This document shows, piece after piece, positions 8,589-17,452 of a DNA stretch of 45,273 nt (positions within the stretch are counted from its first letter, which is position 1; the number at the start of each line of letters is the position of its first letter). Origin of the DNA: Clostridium sp. NkU-1 (lineage in GTDB: Bacteria > Bacillota_A > Clostridia > Lachnospirales > Lachnospiraceae). The stretch spans positions 1 to 45,273 of the forward strand of contig BBDR01000026.1 of NCBI GenBank assembly GCA_001312405.1. The letters run 5' to 3'. Under the pieces are notes generated by a model. It did not search any database, had not been told where the DNA came from, and saw only the letters and a program-made list of their open reading frames with translations. The position numbers were made by a program, and so were the translations under genes.

Positions 8589-9420
8589 ATGAAAAAAAAT
8601 AAAATTATCTCAGGTTGTGATTCAGGCGGGCCTGATATTTTGGGCAGTGCTTCAGATATTCCCCTTATTCTGGCTTCTGACCTTTTCTCTCAAAGACAAT
8701 ACAGATATTTTTCAGGGTAATATGATTGGTCTTCCCAAAATCTGGCATTTTGAAAACTATGCCCATGCTTTTATGGGCGGCAATGTGGGGAGGTATCTGG
8801 TGAACAGTATCATCGTCACAACGGCAACAATTATGATTGTATGCATGGCATCTCTAATGGCATCCTATGCGCTGATCAGAATGAAATGGAGGCTTCGGAA
8901 ACTATTCCAGATGATGTTTATTATGGGGATTACGATTCCAATCCACGCGGCCCTTCTCCCTGTATTTATTATGATGCGGCAAGCTCATTTAATTAATACT
9001 TACTGGAGCCTGATCATTCCGTATTCAGCGTTTGCAGTGCCGATGGCTATCATGATCAGTTCAGGTTTTATCACCTCGATTCCGGTGGAATTGGAGGAGG
9101 CTGCGTGTATTGACGGCTGTAGCATCTACAAGATATTCATAAGGATTATTCTTCCGTTAATGAAGCCATCATTGTCTACGATTGCTATATTTACATTTCT
9201 CCAGTCATGGAACGAATTGATGTTTGCGGTTGTATTTATCAGCAAGCCGGTATACCGGACGCTGACGGTTGGGATTCAGTCGCTGGTGGGTCAGTATACC
9301 ACAGACTGGGGGCCGATCGGAGCCGGGCTGGTGGTTGCAACGTTTCCGATTATTATTATTTATGTTATTTTGAGTAAGCAGGTTCAGCAGAGCCTGATTG
9401 CCGGATCTGTAAAAGGTTAG
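8589..9420 (+). CDS. ABC sugar-type permease, MalG/UgpE-like, one frame break
   Basis: Second permease of the importer. The start is ATG 8589 after GAGGGAGGGA. An A8 run at 8592-8599 puts the first residues out of frame; removing one A gives a start MKKIKLSQVVIQAGLIFW that runs into the long frame, 276 residues. Six hydrophobic segments, with EAA loop VELEEAACIDGCSIYKIF. It starts 12 bases after the first permease and ends eight bases before the C-S lyase, so all are co-transcribed. Confidence 0.9.
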
Positions 9421-9427
9421 GTGATAT

Positions 9428-10607
9428 ATGATGGAGAGATTTTTTGATGAAGTAATAAGCCGGAGAGGAACGAACTGCGCAAAATACGATGAAATGGATG
9501 CAAAATATGGGGAAGATGTCCTTCACTGTGGTGTGGCTGATATGGATTTCCGGGCGCCGGAGCCTATAAGAGAGGCATGTAAAAAATTGGTGGAACACGG
9601 AATTTTTGGTTATACCAACCTTCCGTCCTGCTATCCTGGAGTTGTCGGAGAGTGGATTCGAAGGGAATACGGCTGTGAAGTTGAAGATGAATGGATTTTA
9701 TTTTCGCCGAGAATCAACATAGGGCTTAACATGGCCGTAGAGACATTTACAAAGCCGGGGGATAAAATTATCGTTCATATGCCAGCGTATCCTGCACTTA
9801 CGGAGGCGGTGGAAAAGCATAACAGAATCATATTGGAAAGCCCCCTGAAATGGGATGGAGTACGGTGGAACATGAACTTTAGCGAATTGGAAGGCCAGAT
9901 GGATGGTTCGGTAAAAATGATGATTTTATGCAATCCCCAGAATCCAACGGGGCGGGTGTGGGAGGCGGGGGAGCTAAAGGTGGTAGAACGCTTTTGCATA
10001 GAATACGATCTGCTTTTACTTTCTGACGAAATACATGCCGATATTGTAAGAGAGGGAAAAAAAATTCAACAGTGTCCTTTCACTTTCAGAGCAGATGAAA
10101 AAGAGGATGGTTGTCTATCAATCCATTACAAAAACGTTTAATATTCCCGGAATTATTTTTTCCAATATGATCATACCGGATCGTGAAATGCGTCAGGCCA
10201 TGAAGGCTGCTGTTGATTGTGAGGGATTTCACAATCCTAATGTTTTTGCGGCTGCAGTCATCGAACCTGCATACCGGGAATGCGGAGCGTGGAAGAGAGA
10301 GATGAATACATATCTGGATGAGAACCTAAGATATCTTGCCGGATATCTGAAGGAGAAAATGCCATTGTTTGAGCTGAAAGCGCCGGAAGGAACTTTTCTG
10401 GCATGGATCAGCTATGAGAAAACCGGGCTGACAGAAGAGGAGATATGCAATTTTTTTCTGAAGGAGGCGAAGGTTTCTGTTTACGAAGGCAGCCATTTTG
10501 GAGTACAGGGACGAGGGTATATACGGTTTAACGCGGCAGTTTCCAGAAGGGTACTGGAAGAAATTCTGGACAGGATAGAAAGGGCATATTGTAAGGTGTT
10601 TAAATAA
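9428..10607 (+). CDS. PatB/MalY-type PLP C-S beta-lyase / aminotransferase, one frame break
   Basis: Fold-type I PLP enzyme of the MalY/PatB group (cystathionine beta-lyase-like), which splits S-substituted cysteines into thiol, pyruvate and ammonia. Motifs: VADMDFRAPEPI near the N-terminus, PAYPALTEAV, CNPQNPTGRVW, LLSDEIHADIV, and the PLP lysine in SITKTFNIPG. A run of A8 at 10057-10064 breaks the frame; removing one A gives KKFNSVLSLSEQMKKR and 392 residues, normal for the group. Last gene of the transport operon. With the divergent M20 deacylase this suggests catabolism of an acylated, S-substituted cysteine or similar beta-substituted amino acid. A plain aminotransferase is the alternative. 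Confidence 0.87.
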
Positions 10608-10843
10608 GATAGAATATTCCTTTAACTATGTGCCTGCTTGATTATGCCATATCCAAGAGTTGCTTTCCCGATTATTATATTATATAATTAAATAAAGATT
10701 ACATATAATGCAGATGGTATTTTGCAGCGCACTGCTTTAGTATACAAAAGAGTGAGAATACATCGTATGCAATATCCAACAGTGATGATGATCGGATGCC
10801 TATGTGGACATATAAGCTGGAAGATATAGAGTTAAATGAAGAA
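10608..10843 (+). other. intergenic stretch with a possible gene remnant
   Basis: No intact gene. A short frame on the plus strand ends SDDDRMPMWTYKLEDIELN just before the terminator at 10844 and reads like the C-terminal end of a protein, but nothing upstream continues it. Probably a decayed gene; I cannot name it. Confidence 0.3.
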
Positions 10844-10880
10844 AATCCCTGAAGAATATGGCTTGTCAGGGATTTTTGTT
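10844..10880 (+). terminator. rho-independent terminator
   Basis: AATCCCTGA (10844-10852) pairs with TCAGGGATT (10866-10874), followed by a T-rich tail. It may end the C-S lyase operon or the remnant before it. Confidence 0.75.
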
Positions 10881-10954
10881 TAACAGAAAAAAACGTTATG
10901 TAAACTAATATAAAATGAAAGCCCATAAAATAAAAAATCAGGAAGGTCTTGTTT

Positions 10955-11479
10955 ATGGATAAAATTAAGCTCATAAAACCAGCGGCAGAATATGCAGATG
11001 ATATTATGAAGTATCGCCAGGATTTTATCGATTCCGGTGACAGCATGGATGGCTGCGGAAATTTAAGAGAGTGTTCCTCAGCAGAAGAATGGATTCAGGG
11101 CATTGAAATGCTTAAGCATGAATAGACCTGTCCAAAAGACAAGGTTCCTTCCGACACCTGCCTTGCTGTCCGTCTGGCCGACAATAAAATTGTGGGAATC
11201 ATTGATTTCAGGCATCACATCGATCACCCTGTCTTAAGTGTCTGGGGCGGCCATATCGGGTATTCTGTCCGGCCATCTGAAAGAAAACGGGGCTATGCGA
11301 CAGCAATGCTTAAGCAAAACCTGGAAACCTGTAAAAGCTATGGGCTGGAAAAGGTGCTGATTACCTGCAGCCACGATAATCTGCCAAGTGAAAAGACAAT
11401 TATTGCAAATGGCGGAATATTTGAAAAAGAAATAAGTGTGGATGATAAAAGAATAAAGCGGTACTGGATACAATTGTGA
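10955..11479 (+). pseudogene. GNAT N-acetyltransferase interrupted by an in-frame TAG
   Basis: A continuous reading frame of 174 residues from ATG 10955 (AGGAAGG upstream) is interrupted only by TAG at 11123-11125 (codon 57). On both sides the frame reads as one GNAT acyltransferase: an N-terminal half with YRQDFIDSGDSMDGCG, then LAVRLADNKIVGIIDFRHH, the acetyl-CoA loop SVRPSERKRGYATAML, and SHDNLPSEKTI with the typical C-terminal Asn region. Unlike most breaks in this window it is a nonsense codon, not a run-length change. It may be a real recent null mutation or a base error. The second half alone could not fold as a complete enzyme. Confidence 0.75.
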
Positions 11480-11604
11480 TTTGATTCATTTTCAAAGAAC
11501 AACCATGGGGTACTTACTACTAAGGAATTGGACCAAATAAGGATAAAAGGTTTGTACAGACGCTGATTTTCAGTCAGCGTGGTGTATGAGGAGGATCAAT
11601 CGAG

Positions 11605-11640
11605 ACTACTGGCTATGGTGTTTTAGCCGGTAGTTTTCTT
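11605..11640 (+). terminator. rho-independent terminator after the GNAT gene
   Basis: ACTACTGGCT (11605-11614) pairs with AGCCGGTAGT (11625-11634) with one G-T pair, followed by TTTTCTT. A smaller hairpin, ACGCTGA with TCAGCGT, lies just upstream near 11559-11580. The rest of the 296-base gap before fbp holds no gene. Confidence 0.65.
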
Positions 11641-11775
11641 ATTTGTGAGATCAAATCAAGGGAAGCATTGGAACTATGGAAGCCGCCTTGTTAAAAAGGG
11701 TTTTAAATTGATATCTTTTATGATACTATAACTCTATAAAGATGCAGTATCGCTTCAGGGAGAAGGGGAGGTATT

Positions 11776-13697
11776 ATGAGAAGTCTGGCGTATCTGAAAC
11801 TGATGGCAAGGGAGTATCCGACAATTAAAGCTGCTTCCAGCGAGATCATCAACCTTACGGCCATTCAGGGCTTACCAAAGGGAACGGAATATTTTTTTCA
11901 GTGACCTGCATGGCGAGTACGAGGCATTTGTCCATTTGTTAAAAAGTGCCTCAGGCGTTATCCGTGAAAAAATCACGGAAACATTCAGCCACATCATACC
12001 AGAGAAAGAAGAAGTGGAGTTAGCGAACTTAATTTACTATCCGGAGCGGGTCATGAATCAGCTGGAGCTTAAGGGCCTGGCAGACGGTGACTGGCAGAGA
12101 GTGACCATTTACCGGCTGGTACAGATCTGTAAAATGGTTTCATCAAAGTACACCAGATCCAAGGTAAGGAAGAAAATGCCGCCGGAGTTTGCCTACATCA
12201 TTGATGAGCTGATTCATGTGGATTATAATGATGACAATAAACGTGTATACTATAATGAAATCATACGATCCATCATTGACATCCGGGTCGGAGATAAGTT
12301 TATCATAGCCTTATGCGAGCTGATCCAGAATCTGACCATTGACAGCCTGCATATTATCGGGGATATTTTTGACCGTGGCCCAAGGGCGGATATCATTATG
12401 AATGAACTGCTGCAATTTCATGACGTTGATATACAGTGGGGCAATCATGACATCTCCTGGATGGGAGCAGCCACCGGGAATCTGGCATGTATCTGCAACG
12501 TACTGCGTATTGCCATCAGCTATAACAGCTTTGATGTGCTGGAGGACGGTTATGGCATAAACCTGCGTCCTTTATCCATGTTTGCAGCCAGGGTTTACCG
12601 GGAAGATCCCTGCGACCAGTTCATTCCCCAGATTCTTGATGAAAACATCTATGACGCGGTGGACCCGGGACTGGCGGCCAAGATGCATAAGGCCATTGCA
12701 ATCATTCAGTTCAAGGTAGAAGGACAGATTATAAAACGCCATCCCGAATATGAAATGAGCGACCGGATCCTGATTGAGGCCATTGACTTTAAACGGGGCG
12801 TTGTGACCGTGGAGGGTAAAGAATATCCAATGCTTGATAAGTTCTTCCCAACGGTGGACCCCAAGGAACCGTTAAAGCTGAGCAAAGAGGAGGGAGAGCT
12901 TCTCCATACCCTTCAGCTTTCCTTCATGCATAACGAGCTTCTTCATAAGCATGTTCGTTTTCTGTATTCTCATGGAAGCATGTACAAATGCTACAATTCA
13001 AACCTTTTGTATCATGGCTGCATTCCTATGAGGGAGGATGGCTCCTTTGAAGAGATTGTGGTGGATCACCATGCTTATTCAGGAAAGGCACTGATGGATT
13101 ACGTGGACCGGAAGGTTCAAAATGCATATTTTATGCCGGAAGGTTCCGCGGAAAGTGAGGATGCCAGGGATTTCATGTGGTATCTATGGTGCGGAGCCAA
13201 GTCCCCGGTCTACGGTAAGGGGAAGATGACGACCTTTGAGCATTATTTTATTGAAGATACTTCCGCCCGCAAGGAGCCTATGAACCCTTATTACAGGCTT
13301 AGCATGAAGGAAGAATACTGTGATAAGATATTGGAAGAGTTCGGTCTTCCTAAAAAAAGGGTCCCACATCATCAACGGCCATGTTCCGGTGAAGATAAAG
13401 GAAGGGGAATCTCCGGTAAAGGCGGGCGGCAAGCTGTTTCTCATAGATGGAGGGCTGTCAAAGGCTTACCAGTCCAAGACCGGAATCGCAGGCTATACGC
13501 TGATTTATAATTCCAACCATCTGGCTCTTGCGGAGCACAAGCCCTTTGATCCCAATAAGGAAAGCACGCCAAAGGTTTCGGTTGTCGAGAATATGAAGAA
13601 CCGGGTCATGGTGGCGGATACGGATAAGGGTGCTGAGCTGGCGGAACGGATTGCGGACTTAAAGGAGCTGGTGGCGGCATACCGATGGTGTAATTAA
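11776..13697 (+). CDS. fbp: fructose-1,6-bisphosphatase class III, two frame breaks
   Basis: Gluconeogenic enzyme hydrolysing fructose-1,6-bisphosphate to fructose-6-phosphate; class III is the Firmicute form with a calcineurin-like metal centre. Start is ATG 11776 after GGGGAGG. Motifs: [10 protein letters not shown] near residue 40 (metal site), [37 protein letters not shown], and [15 protein letters not shown] near the C-terminus. Breaks lie at T7 11892-11898 and A7 13352-13358; removing one base at each gives 639 residues, close to other clostridial enzymes. Appears monocistronic. A broken fbp in a free-living bacterium is unlikely, which supports sequencing error. Confidence 0.95.
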
Positions 13698-13730
13698 GGA
13701 AAAGGTAGAGTAGTCCGGCCGCCTTTTATC

Positions 13731-13870
13731 AGAAATCAGAAAAAATGATTTCTAATAAGCTATATTATGAAAACAAAAAGGATGTTTTCATAATCGGATG
13801 GACGGCAGTAAAAGCACTGCCTTTTATCAGAAATCAGAAAAAGTGATTTCTGATAAGTTATATTATGAAA
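13731..13870 (+). repeat. composite hairpin element, copy A
   Basis: Between fbp and the DUF1700 gene. Two near-identical units (13731-13773 and 13819-13870) each read GCCTTTTATC, a hairpin with arms AGAAATCA and TGATTTCT, then ATAAG and TATATTATGAAA. Between them lie a hairpin with arms TTATGAAAACA and TGTTTTCATAA, the sequence TCGGATGGACGG, and a terminator-like hairpin GGCAGT/ACTGCC followed by TTTT. The core at 13755-13805 is almost identical to 23264-23312 in copy B. No coding potential. It may be a mobile intergenic repeat or a structured RNA. Confidence 0.8.
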
Positions 13871-13962
13871 TTTTAAGAATTTATTCAGAGAAGGTTTCTT
13901 TACGAAATCCCTGTCAGATGATACAATGATCAAAGCTATTTACTTAATTGAAGGAGGCTCAG

Positions 13963-14436
13963 ATGAGCAGACAGGAGTTTTTACAGCGCTTAAGGGAGGC
14001 TTTATCAGGTGAAGTCCCTGGAAGTGTGATCGAAGAAAATATCAGGTACTATGAAGAATATATCAGCACGGAAGTGAGCAATGGATCTACGGAAGAGGCG
14101 GTGATAGCTTCCATCGGCGATCCAAGGCTGATTGCCAGGACAATTTTTGAGGCCAACGAGAATGCAAAGGGCAGCGGATCCGGAAGAACTTACTATGAAT
14201 CCTATTCCGGCGCGGATCGGAATGTGTATGAGGAGCCGGGAAATTTCGGACGTCATATGCATTACATTGACTTGAGTAAATGGTACTGGAAGCTTTTGGG
14301 AGTTGTGGTGTTTATCCTGTTTTTCTTTCTGATTGCCAGCATTGTTACAGGGATTTTCAGCCTTCTGATGCCTATTATGGGCCCCTTGCTTTTGATATTT
14401 CTCATTGTCTGGTTTGTAAGAGGTTCGAAACGATAA
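13963..14436 (+). CDS. DUF1700 family membrane protein
   Basis: 157 residues from ATG 13963, chosen because GAAGGAGG lies seven bases upstream. Residues 1-75 form a helical cytoplasmic domain beginning MSRQEFLQRLREAL with the family-typical YYEEYI and ASIGDPRLIARTI. A polar linker follows, then two hydrophobic segments (about 110-130 and 133-152) and a short basic end. The family (HAAS/DUF1700) is often paired with a PadR-like regulator and a putative adhesin, neither of which is adjacent here. Exact role unknown. Confidence 0.85.
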   Translation: MSRQEFLQRLREALSGEVPGSVIEENIRYYEEYISTEVSNGSTEEAVIASIGDPRLIARTIFEANENAKGSGSGRTYYESYSGADRNVYEEPGNFGRHMHYIDLSKWYWKLLGVVVFILFFFLIASIVTGIFSLLMPIMGPLLLIFLIVWFVRGSKR

Positions 14437-14481
14437 AGTCAAATATATTTAATAAATTCAAATAAATATTACAAATGTATG

Positions 14482-14522
14482 ACGGCAGTCATGACGCATA
14501 AAGCGCCATGACTGCCGTTTTT
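14482..14522 (+). terminator. rho-independent terminator after the DUF1700 gene
   Basis: ACGGCAGTCATG (14482-14493) pairs perfectly with CATGACTGCCGT (14507-14518), followed by five T. The next promoter begins three bases later. Confidence 0.9.
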
Positions 14523-14524
14523 GC

Positions 14525-14576
14525 TTGACAAATACGAGGAATAAGTATATAATTCGAAATGTAACAATTATGTAAC
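14525..14576 (+). promoter_or_regulatory. sigma-A promoter with WalR-type box, first NlpC/P60 gene
   Basis: Perfect TTGACA (14525-14530) and TATAAT (14548-14553), spacing 17. Immediately downstream TGTAAC-AATTA-TGTAAC (14560-14576) matches the WalR consensus exactly. Its position over the start site would suit repression, although WalR can also activate. A wall hydrolase is a classic WalR target, which supports the reading. Confidence 0.75.
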
Positions 14577-14631
14577 AACTTAAAGAAGTTTTGCGGAAAC
14601 GACAGAAAAACGTAAAAACAGGAGATTTAAT

Positions 14632-15324
14632 ATGAAGAATAAAATGTGGAAGGCGATGGGGCTTTTAGGGCTTTTAGCAAGCTTAAGCGGAATTCCCCAG
14701 GTAGAGGCGAAAGCAGCGGAGATTGCTGTGGAAACCAGCACAACACTTTATGCGAAGATGGATATGCCTGTGTCTGTCAGAGAAGCTGCCGATACAGCGG
14801 GAACGGCTCTTTCCCTGGCTGGGGAAGGCCAGACTTATGAAGTGGTTGAATCCCCAAAGGATGGATGGCTTAAAATAAAAACTCCTGAAGGAGAAGGTTA
14901 CATAGAAAGCGGTGCTGTGACCCTGATTGAGAAAACTCAGGAAAAGGTGGACAAGTCTGTTCTGCAGCGCCAGAAAATCGTAGATTATGCGCTTCAGTTT
15001 GTGGGTGGACGCTATGTCTACGGAGGAGTCAATCCCAAAACAGGAGTGGACTGTTCCGGGTTTACCAGCTATGTGTTAAGGAATGCGGCCGGAGTCAATT
15101 TAAGCCATAGCTCTAAGTCTCAGTCAAGGGAAGGACGCAGTGTCAGCTACGAGGAAGCCCGCGCAGGAGATTTGGTATTTTATGGAAAAAATGGTTCTAT
15201 TAACCATGTGGCCTTATACATGGGAGACGGCCGGGTAGTCCATGCTTCCACAGAAAAGACCGGAATTATCGTAACAAACGTCATGTATCGCAAGCCTGTG
15301 AAATTTGTCAGGGTTTTAAACTAA
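14632..15324 (+). CDS. secreted SH3 plus NlpC/P60 peptidoglycan endopeptidase
   Basis: 230 residues. Residues 1-28 are a Sec signal peptide ending near VEAKAAE. Residues 35-100 form a bacterial SH3-like wall-binding domain (SVREAADTAGTAL, GYIESGAV). Residues 115-230 are NlpC/P60, which cuts the D-Glu-to-diamino-acid bond in stem peptides: FVGGRYVYGGVNP, catalytic Cys in GVDCSGFTSYV, His in NHVALYMGDGR and the following HAS. Unbroken. A paralogue follows at 15457 with its own promoter. The WalR-type box suggests control by wall homeostasis. Confidence 0.93.
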   Translation: MKNKMWKAMGLLGLLASLSGIPQVEAKAAEIAVETSTTLYAKMDMPVSVREAADTAGTALSLAGEGQTYEVVESPKDGWLKIKTPEGEGYIESGAVTLIEKTQEKVDKSVLQRQKIVDYALQFVGGRYVYGGVNPKTGVDCSGFTSYVLRNAAGVNLSHSSKSQSREGRSVSYEEARAGDLVFYGKNGSINHVALYMGDGRVVHASTEKTGIIVTNVMYRKPVKFVRVLN

Positions 15325-15358
15325 AATATTTCGAAATTCGTGCACTTTTAAATAATAC

Positions 15359-15387
15359 TTGACGAAAAGATAAAATAATTGTATAAT
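15359..15387 (+). promoter_or_regulatory. sigma-A promoter of the second NlpC/P60 gene
   Basis: TTGACG (15359-15364) and TATAAT (15382-15387) with spacing 17. No WalR-type tandem box is seen here, unlike the first paralogue; the leader contains an imperfect palindrome around ACGTAAC near 15410. Confidence 0.75.
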
Positions 15388-15456
15388 AACCGTAATGAAT
15401 TTAATATTTACGTAACATTTGAAAATCAAAAAGTAAAAATAGGAGCAGATTTCCCG

Positions 15457-16189
15457 ATGATAAATAAAGCATGGAAAACGTTAGGACTTATGGCTTTTTG
15501 CGGAGCAATGGTAGTGGCAGTTCCTTCAGATGTAAGAGCAGATGAAATTTCCGGTCCAGGACTCACTTATGGGAATTATATGGTGACCGTTGATGCAGAT
15601 AATGTAACGATCAGCAAGGATGAAGCTGGTCAGGAAGCGCTCATGACCGCTTCTAAAGGATCTTCCTTTGAAGTTATACAGGATATGGGCGATGGATACA
15701 TGAAAGTTAAGATTAATGATACATATGGATATATGCCGGTAGAGGGCAATGCAACCGTATCCTCAACTGATGAGGAAACACTGGCTGCATTGGATGTAAA
15801 GGTTCAGGCAGAGGAAGCCGTTAATTTCAGACAGAGCATTGTTAATTACGCACTTCAGTTCGTAGGCGGACGTTACGCTTATGGCGGCAGCGATCCACGC
15901 ACCGGAGTAGACTGTTCCGGATTTACCAGATATGTGATGCAGCACGCAGCCGGCCTTACCTTAAACCGTTCCTCAGGTGGACAGGCTTCCCAGGGAAGAG
16001 CAGTCAGCGTAGATCAGATGCGCCCAGGCGATTTGATTTTTTTATGGAAAAGGATCATCCATAAACCATGTTGCCATGTTTATCGGTAATGGACAGGTAG
16101 TACATTCATCAACTTATAGTACAGGTATTAAGACTTCTCCGTGGAATTATCGGACACCTGTAAAAATTGTCAATGTTCTTGGCGATTAA
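15457..16189 (+). CDS. second secreted SH3 plus NlpC/P60 endopeptidase, one frame break
   Basis: Start ATG 15457 chosen over an upstream in-frame codon because AGGAG lies 11 bases before it and a clean signal peptide follows (residues 1-30, ending VRADEI). An SH3-like region, a linker and NlpC/P60 follow: FVGGRYAYGGSDP, catalytic Cys in GVDCSGFTRYV. T7 at 16037-16043 breaks the frame after DLIF; removing one T restores YGKGSSINHVAMFIGNG with the catalytic His, the HSS segment and the end VNVLGD, 243 residues. Close paralogue of the upstream gene with the same catalytic layout. Confidence 0.9.
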
Positions 16190-16225
16190 TGAATTAGCGG
16201 ACAACCGGATTTTGGAAAGGGATAT

Positions 16226-16258
16226 AAGACCCTCGGCATTTTATGCGGGGGTCTTTTG
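16226..16258 (+). terminator. terminator after the NlpC/P60 pair
   Basis: AAGACCC pairs with GGGTCTT around an inner stem, followed by TTTG. It lies 37 bases after the second NlpC stop. Confidence 0.75.
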
Positions 16259-16338
16259 ATGGTGCCATCAGTTATGTATCCTGCTTTTACCATAGTCAAG
16301 TGGATATTCGCAATCCGCGGCCTTGCTTGCTCACAGCG

Positions 16339-16433
16339 TGCCCCGATTCACCGGGCATAACCGAATAGCAGCTATCGCTGCTTGATTCGGTTAAAAAAGA
16401 GAAACAGCCGGAATAGGGGAGCTATCTCGGCTG
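16339..16433. other. cluster of three consecutive hairpins
   Basis: Gene-free DNA with successive inverted repeats: TGCCC/GGGCA (16339-16357), AACCGAATAGCAGC with GCTGCTTGATTCGGTT (16359-16392), and CAGCCG/CGGCTG (16405-16433). A bidirectional terminator follows at 16465. None of the three has a T tail on the plus strand. Could be a structured RNA or a REP-like cluster. Unrelated in sequence to the composite element at 13731. Confidence 0.5.
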
Positions 16434-16464
16434 CTTCTGAGGGGAGTATAAATAATTAATAAGG

Positions 16465-16491
16465 ATGAGGGGAAAACCCCTCATTTTGATT
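16465..16491. terminator. bidirectional terminator-like hairpin
   Basis: ATGAGGGG and CCCCTCAT form a perfect 8-base stem with an AAAA loop, followed on the plus strand by TTTGATT. It closes the hairpin cluster to its left. Confidence 0.65.
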
Positions 16492-16659
16492 ATAATATAG
16501 CTGTGATAAAAATGCAAAGTATTTTTACAAAATACAGCCGCATTTTCGAATAATATGCCATTTATTCTTTAATTTTAAAATAAAAAAACAATTGTATAAT
16601 ATTTTTGAATCACGCCATACTAACGATGTAACGAAAAACGCCGACAGGAGGTATTTATT

Positions 16660-16914
16660 ATGTCCAAGAATAACTACAATGATATGGAAAATTCCAGAAA
16701 CTCCCAGAACAACAATCAGAACAACAACCAGAACAACAACCAGAACAACAACCAGAACAACAATCAGAACAATAGCCGTAACTCCAGCAAGGATAACAGC
16801 CGTAACTCCAGCAAGGATTGCTGCCGCGATTCCAGCAGGGACAGCAGCCGTGATTCCAGCAGAGACAGCAGCCGTGATTCCAGCAAAGACAACAACCGCA
16901 ACAGATTCAACTAA
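16660..16914 (+). CDS. 84-residue Asn/Gln- and Ser/Asp/Arg-repeat protein
   Basis: Starts at ATG 16660 with ACAGGAGG upstream and has its own terminator. After an N-terminal MSKNNYNDMENSRN come about six NNNQ units, then SRNSSKDN units, a DCCRD with the only two Cys, five DSSR units and a basic end. No signal peptide or hydrophobic segment; likely disordered and hydrophilic. The DNA consists of 12-base and 18-base tandem repeats, which opens long frames on other strands that are not genes. Similar small Asn-rich proteins occur in clostridia, but I know no function. Repeat number could vary between strains. Confidence 0.75.
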   Translation: MSKNNYNDMENSRNSQNNNQNNNQNNNQNNNQNNNQNNSRNSSKDNSRNSSKDCCRDSSRDSSRDSSRDSSRDSSKDNNRNRFN

Positions 16915-16948
16915 TAACGGAAGCTGATCCAATTGTTCTTGAGAAAAG

Positions 16949-16989
16949 GCGTGGGAAAGTGACAAAGAGGTCCTTTCCCGCGTTTTTTT
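16949..16989 (+). terminator. terminator of the Asn-rich protein gene
   Basis: GCGTGGGAAAG (16949-16959) pairs with CTTTCCCGC (16973-16981) with one mismatch, followed by seven T at 16983-16989. Confidence 0.8.
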
Positions 16990-17071
16990 GTTGAAATCTT
17001 CCTGATTCTAAATGATTTTCGCAAACCTGAAAATATGGAATATATTATTACTAGAAAGGACAGGTGATAGT

Positions 17072-17380
17072 ATGTTTAAGACCATACCGATTTGGGAAGT
17101 CGATCATTATATCAATTATTACAGTGATATTATGATTATAGATCTTCGCAGTCAATCGTCCTACAGGCAATCCCATATTCAGGGAGCGGTAAATCTGCCA
17201 TATGAAGATATGGATCGTTGGGTGAGCAGCTTGCCAAAGGATAAACTTTTGATATTTTACTGTTCCCGGGGCGGACAAAGCATGATGGCCTGCAGGAAAT
17301 TGGAGCAGTCCGGATATAATGTGGTCAATATAGCCAATGGAATCGCATATTACAGAGGAAAATATATGGTTCGCGGATAG
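17072..17380 (+). CDS. single-domain rhodanese
   Basis: 102 residues from ATG 17072 (AAAGGACAGGTGAT upstream), the usual size of a stand-alone rhodanese. Motifs: IIDLRSQSSYRQSHIQGAVN, then the active loop FYCSRGGQSM with catalytic Cys64, then GIAYYRGK. Such proteins carry sulfane sulfur on the Cys. Cytoplasmic; no signal or membrane segment. The following phosphodiesterase begins 72 bases later, so co-transcription is possible. Confidence 0.9.
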   Translation: MFKTIPIWEVDHYINYYSDIMIIDLRSQSSYRQSHIQGAVNLPYEDMDRWVSSLPKDKLLIFYCSRGGQSMMACRKLEQSGYNVVNIANGIAYYRGKYMVRG

Positions 17381-17452
17381 GTAAATTCATTGACAGAAAT
17401 ACCCCGCTAGCCTTAAAATATACCTATTAAATACAAAAGGAGAAAATAACTT

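Noticed and set aside
13731..13870. CRISPR array or ordinary terminator cluster
   Set aside because: There are only two units per copy, no regular spacers and no cas genes, and the hairpin order plus the shared core are not explained by simple termination.
16592..16927. 111-residue plus-strand frame rich in Thr and Arg, and a 146-residue minus-strand frame of Val/Leu repeats over the same DNA
   Set aside because: Both are side effects of the tandem codon repeats in the Asn-rich gene at 16660, which alone has a well-placed ribosome site.
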